A DNA stretch of 8,903 bases, taken from the NCBI GenBank assembly GCA_031280495.1, contig JAITGT010000027.1, forward strand, positions 1 to 8,903, in the 5' to 3' direction. A program made the translations under genes and the position numbers. Below are positions 1 through 4,755 of the stretch, piece after piece (position 1 is the stretch's first letter; each line of letters opens with the position of its first letter). The notes below the pieces were generated by a model that saw only the letters and a list, made by a program, of their open reading frames with translations, ran no database searches and was not told the DNA's origin. The stretch is from Eubacteriaceae bacterium. Its GTDB lineage: Bacteria > Bacillota_A > Clostridia > Eubacteriales > Anaerofustaceae.

Positions 1-521
1 GAAAGCACATTTTGGTAGCGGTAAAAATAGTATTCCAGCTTTTCTGGAAGGAAAGAAAAGAGAATTTTTGATCCATCCAGCGGAGGAAAAGGAAACAGGT
101 TAAATATGGCAAACCCGACGTTGAGAGCCAGTCCATTGAAAAACACAATAGCGCCAGCCTCGCTGTTCAAGTTCAGAGATACTTTGAGCCCTGCAAGGCA
201 AACAAAGCAAAGCGCCACGTTGGCCAAAGGCCCCGCGATGCTTACCAGGCGGATTCCGGAGCGCCTGTTCTTAAAGTTTCGGCTGTCAACTGGGACTGGC
301 TTTGCCCACCCAATGCGAAAAAAGATAATGCAGGCAAGCCCAATGGGATCAATATGCTTGATAGGGTTGAGGGTTAGGCGGCCAGCGTCCTTTGCTGTTG
401 TGTCACCGAGGCGATATGCGACATAGCCGTGAGCGCATTCGTGCAGTGTCATGGCCAACAGGCCAAAGACGAAGAGAGCAGCGTAGGTAAGCGCCACTTC
501 GGGATCGAAGTTTTCAAACAT
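1..521 (-). CDS. Site-2-type M50 zinc metalloprotease, N-terminal part (cut by window edge)
   Basis: Reading the minus strand from the ATG at 521 gives an open frame of 173 codons that leaves the window at base 1. The protein is a polytopic inner-membrane zinc protease of the site-2 protease (M50) family. The metal-binding HExxH is HECAH at residues 27-31, inside the first hydrophobic segment (about 10-36). A second hydrophobic stretch lies near 60-72, followed by the family-typical 'SIAGPLAN' at 94-101 and hydrophobic segments around 102-112 and 124-143. The third metal ligand motif is N141-LFPFPPLDG, with Asp149. Both catalytic motifs are present, so the visible part looks intact. The gene starts 17 bases after the lysA stop on the same strand, so the two are probably co-transcribed. 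Only a weak Shine-Dalgarno-like AAAGG, 12 bases upstream, is seen. The substrate cannot be told: this small soluble-loop type (YwhC-like) lacks an assigned target, and no PDZ domain is visible in this part. Confidence 0.93.
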   Translation of the reverse strand, partial: MFENFDPEVALTYAALFVFGLLAMTLHECAHGYVAYRLGDTTAKDAGRLTLNPIKHIDPIGLACIIFFRIGWAKPVPVDSRNFKNRRSGIRLVSIAGPLANVALCFVCLAGLKVSLNLNSEAGAIVFFNGLALNVGFAIFNLFPFPPLDGSKILFSFLPEKLEYYFYRYQNVL

Positions 522-538
522 CTGCTGAAAGAGCCTTT

Positions 539-1810
539 CTAAGCCAGCCAAGAAGGCACCATGTCGTTGACGACAAGCGTTTCGTAAGTGTCTCGCCTAA
601 CGATAAGATCATCCCGCTCGCCCGAAAGAAGCACCACGGGAGGGGTAGGAAGCCGGTTGTAGTGGCTGGCCATGGAATAGTTATATGCGCCCGTGTCCAT
701 TATGGCGAGAATGTCGCCTGGATTCGCGACCGGGAGCAGAACGTCTTTTATTAGTGTGTCTGTTTCACAGCACTTTCCGCTGATGGTCACTAAATCTGTG
801 GGTTCTTCATCGTAGCGGTTTGCAACGCACGCTGAATGGACTGCATTATAGAGAGCAGGCCTTGGATTGTCCGTCATCCCTCCGTCCACGCTTACGTACT
901 TGCGTAGATATGGGATCTCTTTTATTGTGCCCACTGTGTAAAGCGTAATCCCGGCTTTGCCGACGATATAGCGGCCGGGCTCAACAATGATCTTTGGTAT
1001 AGCGATTCCAAGCGCGCCTGCCTGTTCATGCAGATACGACGCCATTCTTGGAAAGAGATCTTCTACATCGAAGATAGGCTCATCCGCAAGGTAATTGATG
1101 CCAAAGCCTCCGCCTATGTTGAGCTCTGAGATTTCACAGCCCATTTCTTTAATATTGTAGCACATTTCGACCATCGCAGCGAGAGCGATGGAAAAAGGCT
1201 TTGCATTCGTTATCTGGGATCCTATATGGCAGTGCAATCCTGTGAGGCGCAGGCTGCTCTTTTCAAGCGTCTTGCGGGCGGCCCTTGCGCCCATGCTGAT
1301 GGGAATTCCAAATTTTGAGTCAATACGTCCAGTCTGGACGTATTCATGAGTATGCGCCTCGACTCCAGGCGAGAGCCGAAGGTGCACATTTTGCGTTTTC
1401 CCAAGCATTTGTGCTATGTCGTTGAGCACGTCAATCTCGTACAGGCTGTCGATTGTAATAGTTCCGACCTCCGCCTCGACGGCCTCGCGCATTTCCCGCT
1501 CTGACTTGTTGCTGCCGTGCATAGTAATGCGCTCTGGCCGAAAGCCGGCTTGAAGAGCCGTATAGAGCTCCCCTCCAGACACAACATCCAAATTAATGCC
1601 AAGAATGTCAGCGATTTTGCACATTGCCGTATTCAGAAACGCTTTGCCAGCGTAATTAATGCCATATTCCAGCCCGCTTATTTCAAATGCCCTCCGAATA
1701 GAAGAAACACTTCTCGCAATTCGATCAAAGCTCATGATATATAGCGGCGTGCCATACTTTGCTGCTAATTCCACTGTGTCGTGCCCTTCAAAGACAAAAT
1801 GCCTGCCCAT
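539..1810 (-). CDS. lysA: Diaminopimelate decarboxylase
   Basis: The 423-residue product is a PLP-dependent fold-III decarboxylase that converts meso-diaminopimelate to L-lysine and CO2, the last step of lysine synthesis in the cytosol. The length is normal for LysA. Family motifs appear in order: the PLP-binding lysine K56 in 'NYAGKAF', 'HGSNKS' at 98-103, 'HCHIGSQ' at 193-199, the phosphate-binding glycine loop GGGFG at 233-237, EPGR at 277-280, the active-site Cys348-Glu349-x-Asp351 contributed across the dimer, and 'GAYNYSMASHYN' at 374-385. The ATG at 1810 is supported by a GGAGG core at 1816-1820, five bases upstream, and by the position of the conserved 'LAAKYGTPLYI' near residue 15. 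The related arginine/ornithine decarboxylases of this fold are less likely because the DAP-type 'HGSNKS' and 'CCETD' contexts fit LysA. It is the first gene of a probable lysA-M50 protease unit driven by the promoter at 1861-1891. Confidence 0.96.
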   Translation of the reverse strand: MGRHFVFEGHDTVELAAKYGTPLYIMSFDRIARSVSSIRRAFEISGLEYGINYAGKAFLNTAMCKIADILGINLDVVSGGELYTALQAGFRPERITMHGSNKSEREMREAVEAEVGTITIDSLYEIDVLNDIAQMLGKTQNVHLRLSPGVEAHTHEYVQTGRIDSKFGIPISMGARAARKTLEKSSLRLTGLHCHIGSQITNAKPFSIALAAMVEMCYNIKEMGCEISELNIGGGFGINYLADEPIFDVEDLFPRMASYLHEQAGALGIAIPKIIVEPGRYIVGKAGITLYTVGTIKEIPYLRKYVSVDGGMTDNPRPALYNAVHSACVANRYDEEPTDLVTISGKCCETDTLIKDVLLPVANPGDILAIMDTGAYNYSMASHYNRLPTPPVVLLSGERDDLIVRRDTYETLVVNDMVPSWLA

Positions 1811-1860
1811 CTGCCCCTCCGCTCATTTTGCACATCCTTTGTGCTGAAAAATAACGATTC

Positions 1861-1891
1861 ATTATAGCACATTTCTGTTTCTTTCAGTCAA
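1861..1891 (-). promoter_or_regulatory. Promoter of lysA, sigma-70/SigA type with extended -10
   Basis: On the minus strand, TTGACT (1886-1891) is followed by a 19-base spacer and TATAAT (1861-1866), with TGC directly before the -10 (extended -10). The spacer is long, but the extended -10 can compensate. Transcription would start near 1854, leaving a leader of about 44 bases before the lysA ATG. That is too short for an L-box lysine riboswitch. Confidence 0.72.
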
Positions 1892-1924
1892 AGCACCCTT
1901 AAATCGCGCTTAGTTCCCGCGCAT

Positions 1925-1952
1925 CCATGCCGCCCCTGCTTAGGCGGCATGG
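1925..1952. repeat. 10-bp perfect inverted repeat in the divergent lysA / pseudouridine synthase gap
   Basis: The arms CCATGCCGCC (1925-1934) and GGCGGCATGG (1943-1952) are exact reverse complements around the 8-base centre CCTGCTTA. Neither side carries a T-run, so it is not a standard terminator. It lies upstream of both divergent promoters, so it could be an operator or simply a DNA or RNA stem. The 3' arm can also pair with bases 1959-1963, giving a competing shorter stem. Function unknown. Confidence 0.5.
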
Positions 1953-2010
1953 GCTAAGCCATGGCGCGGCGCTGGGGAAACTGCCGATAGCTTTTTCTCC
2001 GCTGCCGCTG

Positions 2011-2016
2011 TATAAT
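2011..2016 (+). promoter_or_regulatory. Candidate -10 element for the pseudouridine synthase gene
   Basis: A perfect TATAAT faces right at 2011-2016, about 120 bases before the gene start. No good -35 lies at the usual distance (TAGCTT at 1988-1993 is the nearest, with a 17-base spacer). If used, it gives a leader of roughly 110 bases that holds small stems such as CTGCC/GGCAG just before the gene. Tentative. Confidence 0.33.
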
Positions 2017-2134
2017 GGTGTCATGCATCGGCAAAAAAGCTGCCGTTGCTTTGGACTTAATGCCAAACAGCTGCTTGCAGCCTGCCAAACCAGGCAGTGG
2101 CTAATCTGAAAAGCCAAAATGGGTGGGCAATACT

Positions 2135-3205
2135 GTGCGTATAAATCAGTTTATATCAAAATGCGGCATTTCTTCGCGGCGCAAAGCGGAGCCGATGATT
2201 CTTGGGGGGCGCGTTAGCGTGAACGGGTCCGTTATAAAAAGCCTCTCTTTTCAGGTCGACGAAAAGAAAGACGATGTCCGTTTAGACGGCAAGCCGCTCA
2301 AGATGTCAAGAAAAGTCTATTACGTCATCAATAAGCCGAAAGGAGTGATCAGCGCTGTTTCAACACCTTTTCAAGAGCAGACTGTCGTTGAATTCGTGAA
2401 AGAGGAAACGGAAAGAATTTACCCAGTCGGAAGGCTGGACAAAGATAGTGAAGGATTGCTGTTTCTCACGAACGACGGGGATTTTGCATTTAGGCTGACA
2501 CACCCGCGCTTTGAGAAAGAAAAGACGTATGAAGCGTCTGTTTCAGGAAAAGTGACGTCTGAGGACATTGCCGATCTTAGGCGCGGGGTCAACCTGGGTG
2601 GCGGCGAATCCTCGTCTCCGGCGCTGGTAAGGCTTCTGCATGTGCATTCAGGGAAATTTCCTGTTTATTCCATAACCCTTAAGGAAGGGAAAAACCGCCA
2701 AATTCGGCGCATGTTTGAGGCAGTTGGCGCTTCCGTTGTCAGCCTGAAGCGCGTTAGCGAAGGCGGAGTTGGCATAGAGGGCCTTAGGCCAGGCCAGTAC
2801 CGCAGACTGACATCAAAAGAGGTTGCCTATCTGTCCAGCGAAAGTGAAGCGAAAAAAAATCTGGAAAAGAGCATGGAATCTCATCCAGGCAGGATCAAGG
2901 GCGCAAGAGCCGGCGAGCATTCAGCCAGAAGGGGATCAGGCGCGAAAAAACTGCATGCTGCTCAAATCGGAAAGCCTATCCATGCGCCAGGGCACAGGCC
3001 GACATCCCGCGCCCTGGCGGGAAAGGCGCTGATTGGCGCGACAGCGCGTCAGAGCGCAGTAGCAGCAGAAGAGAGAGCACCTTCAAAAGCAGGCTCCCAC
3101 AAAGGTGGCTTCCGGCCGATGCAAAAAAAGGCGGCTGGCAGGCCTGCTTCTGCTGAAAGGCAAAGGGATGGAGTGAAAAGAGGCCTGGAAAAAAGAAAAA
3201 AATAG
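2135..3205 (+). CDS. rluB: RsuA/RluB-family rRNA pseudouridine synthase with long basic C-terminal tail
   Basis: This enzyme isomerises a specific uridine in rRNA to pseudouridine; the family resemblance is to RluB, which acts on the large-subunit RNA, though the exact target is an inference. From the GTG at 2135 the product is 356 residues. An S4 RNA-binding domain covers about 1-60, opening with 'RINQFISKCGISSRRKAE'. The catalytic domain follows: 'YYVINKPKG' near 62-70, the catalytic aspartate D102 in 'GRLDKDSEGLL', and 'EGKNRQIRRMFEAVG' near 184-198. After about residue 238 comes a tail of some 118 residues rich in Lys, Arg, His, Ala and Gly with no recognisable fold. I prefer GTG 2135 because the S4 domain starts at once and GGGTGGG (2121-2127) lies seven bases upstream; GTG 2123 in the same frame would add four residues but has no ribosome site. 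The gene ends in a terminator that contains its stop codon. The rluB symbol is by family likeness, not proven orthology. Confidence 0.9.
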   Translation: MRINQFISKCGISSRRKAEPMILGGRVSVNGSVIKSLSFQVDEKKDDVRLDGKPLKMSRKVYYVINKPKGVISAVSTPFQEQTVVEFVKEETERIYPVGRLDKDSEGLLFLTNDGDFAFRLTHPRFEKEKTYEASVSGKVTSEDIADLRRGVNLGGGESSSPALVRLLHVHSGKFPVYSITLKEGKNRQIRRMFEAVGASVVSLKRVSEGGVGIEGLRPGQYRRLTSKEVAYLSSESEAKKNLEKSMESHPGRIKGARAGEHSARRGSGAKKLHAAQIGKPIHAPGHRPTSRALAGKALIGATARQSAVAAEERAPSKAGSHKGGFRPMQKKAAGRPASAERQRDGVKRGLEKRKK

Positions 3206-3231
3206 CGGATGCTTCGTTAACCGCTATTTTT
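3198..3231. terminator. Bidirectional intrinsic terminator between the pseudouridine synthase gene and tRNA-Asn
   Basis: The arms AAAAATAGCGG (3198-3208) and CCGCTATTTTT (3221-3231) pair perfectly over 11 bp around a 12-base loop. The T-run at the right end terminates rightward transcripts; the A-run at 3191-3202 becomes a T-run for leftward transcripts from the tRNA. The TAG stop of the rightward gene (3203-3205) lies inside the left arm. It serves two converging genes. Confidence 0.85.
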
Positions 3232-3244
3232 GGGCAATAAAAAA

Positions 3245-3320
3245 TGGCTCCTCAGGTAGGACTCGAACCTACGACCTTTCGGTTAACAGCCGATTGCTCC
3301 ACCGATTGAGCTACTGAGGA
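3245..3320 (-). tRNA. tRNA-Asn (anticodon GUU), CCA encoded
   Basis: The 76-base minus-strand gene folds as a standard cloverleaf. The acceptor strands TCCTCAG and CTGAGGA pair over 7 bp, with discriminator G and an encoded CCA (3245-3247 on the plus strand reads TGG). The anticodon loop is CTGTTAA with anticodon GTT at 3285-3287, which is position 34-36 of the tRNA and specifies asparagine. The T-arm GTTCGAGTC sequence is canonical. It stands alone, with its own promoter (3335-3362) and the shared terminator at 3198-3231. Confidence 0.98.
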
Positions 3321-3334
3321 ACGCCTGTTTTTTC

Positions 3335-3362
3335 ATTATACCCATTGCTTCAGAAAAGTCAA
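3335..3362 (-). promoter_or_regulatory. Strong promoter of tRNA-Asn
   Basis: On the minus strand TTGACT (3357-3362), a 16-base spacer and TATAAT (3335-3340) form a near-consensus sigma-70/SigA promoter. The start point falls near 3328, a few bases before the mature tRNA 5' end at 3320, giving a short leader for RNase P to remove. An 8-base repeat, GAAAAGTC on the plus strand, occurs at 3353-3360 and 3363-3370. Confidence 0.85.
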
Positions 3363-3406
3363 GAAAAGTCTTTACTGCTGTCATCACAATTAGCATAGGG
3401 AGAAAA

Positions 3407-4111
3407 ATGCGCACAATTCACCTTAGCGCGCGCCTCGCCGCCATTGCTGCCTTTGTAGGTAAAGCCAGAGTCTTTGCCGATGTTGGATCTGACCATGCCT
3501 ACCTTCCGCTTTGGATGCTCATAAATAGCAAGACGGAGCGTGTAATAGCGATAGACGCCAAAAAAGGCCCGCTTGAGAATGGAAGGGCCAACGCTGTTTA
3601 TTTTGGGCTTGAAGACAAATGCGATTTTCGTTTTGGATGCGGGCTTGGCCCGCTCAGCGAAGGCGAGGCAGACTGCGTGTGCATCGCAGGCTTGGGCGGG
3701 GCTGCCATCATCCGTATTTTAGAGGAAGCGGGGGACAAGGCAAAGAGCTTTCCATCGCTCGTTCTCGGGCCGCAAAGCCTTGGCGACGAGGTTCGCCTCT
3801 TCTTGGCTGAAAAGGGCTATGGTGTGGCGCAGAGCGACTATGTCCAGGATGGGCACATTTTTTATCCCATTCTTCGAATTGAAAGCGCATCGCCCGCTCA
3901 AAACCTGACAGAGGAAGAAGCAGTCTTTCCAATTAGGCCCGCTCTTGAGGGAAGCGAGCGCTACCGCAGCTATCTATTGCACCGAAAGCGCGAGCTTGAG
4001 AAGGCCCTTGGCAGCCTCAGGCACGCGAAATCGCCCGACAAAGTTGCCATAGCTTCCAAGCAGGCTAAGCTCATGGCGGTCGATGAGAGGCTTGCTCTAT
4101 ATAATCGATAG
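3407..4111 (+). CDS. trmK: tRNA (adenine(22)-N1)-methyltransferase TrmK
   Basis: The 234-residue product matches TrmK, which uses S-adenosylmethionine to methylate N1 of A22 in the D-loop of tRNA, in the cytosol. The class I methyltransferase fold is seen in the N-terminal two thirds: the SAM-binding motif I 'ADVGSDHAYLP' at 24-34, the acidic strand end 'VIAID' at 46-50, and 'IAGLGG' at 93-98 before the catalytic-side helix. The 'GPQ' at 121-123 stands where relatives have a QP-type motif. The C-terminal part, about 185-232, is charged and helical and probably forms the coiled-coil of the family. The ATG is preceded by AGGGAG (3397-3402) with a four-base gap. No clear promoter lies in the 86-base gap after the divergent tRNA gene. 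In many Bacillota trmK sits next to rpoD and a Nif3-like gene; here it is followed by rnpB instead. No terminator with a T-run is seen after it. Confidence 0.93.
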   Translation: MRTIHLSARLAAIAAFVGKARVFADVGSDHAYLPLWMLINSKTERVIAIDAKKGPLENGRANAVYFGLEDKCDFRFGCGLGPLSEGEADCVCIAGLGGAAIIRILEEAGDKAKSFPSLVLGPQSLGDEVRLFLAEKGYGVAQSDYVQDGHIFYPILRIESASPAQNLTEEEAVFPIRPALEGSERYRSYLLHRKRELEKALGSLRHAKSPDKVAIASKQAKLMAVDERLALYNR

Positions 4112-4159
4112 CGATTTAGTGCCTTAGCATTAGTTTTGTCTGCACATCCCCCTTGAAGG

Positions 4160-4188
4160 TTGCGCTATAAATGCTTTTCTGCTATTAT
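4160..4188 (+). promoter_or_regulatory. Promoter of rnpB
   Basis: TTGCGC (4160-4165), a 17-base spacer and TATTAT (4183-4188) with TGC directly upstream form an extended -10 promoter. The predicted start, near 4195, coincides with the first base pair of RNase P helix P1 at 4197, which supports both calls. The -35 is weak, matching only TTG. Confidence 0.68.
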
Positions 4189-4196
4189 GATTAAAC

Positions 4197-4535
4197 ATAA
4201 GCAAGCCGTTTGGCTGCAGCCTTTCTATAAGGCTGAGGAAAGTCCGAGCTCCACAGGGCAGGATGCCTGATAACATCAGGTGGGGGCGACCCCAAGGAAA
4301 GTGCAACAGAAAGGAAACCGCCTATGGGAAACCTAGGCAAGGGTGAAAGGGTGCGGCAAGAGCGCACAGGCGGGCAGGCAACTGTCCGGACATGTAAACC
4401 CCATCCGGAGCAAGACTAAAAGAGAGCGTTGACAGCGGCCCGCTGATGCTCATGGTAAGTCGCTTGAGGGCGCTGGCGACAGCGCTCCTAGATAGATGGC
4501 CATTAAAACAGAACTCGGCTTATGAGCTTGCTTAT
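4197..4535 (+). ncRNA. rnpB: RNase P RNA, bacterial type A
   Basis: This is the catalytic RNA of RNase P, which cuts the 5' leader from pre-tRNAs. Conserved blocks occur in order: the 5' strand of P4, GAGGAAAGTCC (4235-4245); GGGC of P6 (4255-4258); GTGCAACAGA; GGGTGAAAGGGTGCGG followed by AAGAGCGCAC; the GGCCC loop (4437-4441) that pairs back in P6; ATAGATGGCC near 4492-4501; and the 3' strand ACAGAACTCGGCTTAT (about 4508-4523). The ends are set by helix P1: ATAAGCAAGC (4197-4206) pairs perfectly with GCTTGCTTAT (4526-4535). The P6 pairing and overall order match the type A (Escherichia coli-like) form, not the Bacillus type B form. Two oddities: P12 is reduced to a GAAA-capped nub at 4326-4333, and no GGU is seen in L15 where the tRNA CCA end normally pairs. 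The exact ends may differ by a few bases. Confidence 0.96.
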
Positions 4536-4561
4536 TTCTTTTGCAGTGCAGCATTTTGCGC

Positions 4562-4599
4562 AGAGCGCGCCCGCAAAAAGACAAGCCGCTTCGCGCTCT
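4562..4599 (+). other. Stem-loop downstream of rnpB
   Basis: AGAGCGCG (4562-4569) and CGCGCTCT (4592-4599) pair perfectly over 8 bp around a 22-base loop. Outer GCAGC (4548-4552) and GCTGC (4603-4607) can extend the structure across internal loops. It lies between the rnpB 3' end and the terminator, so it may guide 3'-end trimming of the RNase P RNA precursor. That role is inferred from place only. Confidence 0.45.
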
Positions 4600-4615
4600 A
4601 ACGCTGCGATTTTGT

Positions 4616-4643
4616 GGCCTTTATTGCAAAGGCCTTTCTTTTT
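4616..4643 (+). terminator. Intrinsic terminator of rnpB
   Basis: GGCCTTT (4616-4622), a 5-base loop ATTGC and AAAGGCC (4628-4634) form a perfect 7-bp stem, followed at once by TTTCTTTTT. This is a standard rho-independent terminator about 80 bases past the rnpB 3' end. It separates rnpB from nifJ. Confidence 0.82.
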
Positions 4644-4679
4644 GCGCTTAGCCTCGCTTGTTATGGGCTCCTTGCTTTT

Positions 4680-4692
4680 GACTGCAGCAGTC
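4680..4692. promoter_or_regulatory. Inverted repeat over a candidate -35 upstream of nifJ
   Basis: GACTGC (4680-4685) and GCAGTC (4687-4692) are perfect 6-base arms about a single central A. The left arm overlaps TTGACT (4678-4683), a possible -35. The matching -10 is not clean: TATGCT (4698-4703) sits only 14 bases away, while TTGCTT (4672-4677) with CTTTAT (4695-4700) has the right 17-base spacing but poor sequence. nifJ should start its transcript in this region because the rnpB terminator lies just upstream. The repeat may be an operator. Confidence 0.35.
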
Positions 4693-4742
4693 TGCTTTAT
4701 GCTGGAGAAAGGCAGAATCCGGCGCATTTACATAGAATTGAT

Positions 4743-4748
4743 AAGGAG
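4743..4748 (+). promoter_or_regulatory. Ribosome binding site that fixes the nifJ start
   Basis: AAGGAG lies seven bases before the ATG at 4756. The reading frame is open upstream to an ATG at 4522, but that ATG is inside the rnpB 3' end and the intervening 78 codons cross the rnpB terminator. This site therefore decides the start. Confidence 0.9.
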
Positions 4749-4755
4749 AGAAGTA

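Noticed and set aside
106..426. Plus-strand open frame of 106 codons
   Set aside because: It lies antisense to the M50 protease gene, whose HECAH and NxxPxxPLDG motifs are clear; the plus-strand product shows no recognisable features.
1811..1860. L-box lysine riboswitch or T-box before lysA
   Set aside because: The leader from the predicted promoter is only about 44 bases, and no conserved T-box or L-box sequence is visible.
1899..2117. Small open frames on both strands in the lysA / pseudouridine synthase gap
   Set aside because: No ribosome site and no recognisable composition; the stretch holds promoters and inverted repeats instead.
2123..2134. GTG at 2123 as start of the pseudouridine synthase
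   Set aside because: It has no ribosome site; GTG 2135 has GGGTGGG upstream and begins right at the S4 domain.
4522..4755. N-terminal extension of nifJ with a hydrophobic segment
   Set aside because: It starts inside rnpB helix P1, crosses a terminator and has no ribosome site; the AAGGAG before ATG 4756 and family numbering give the true start.
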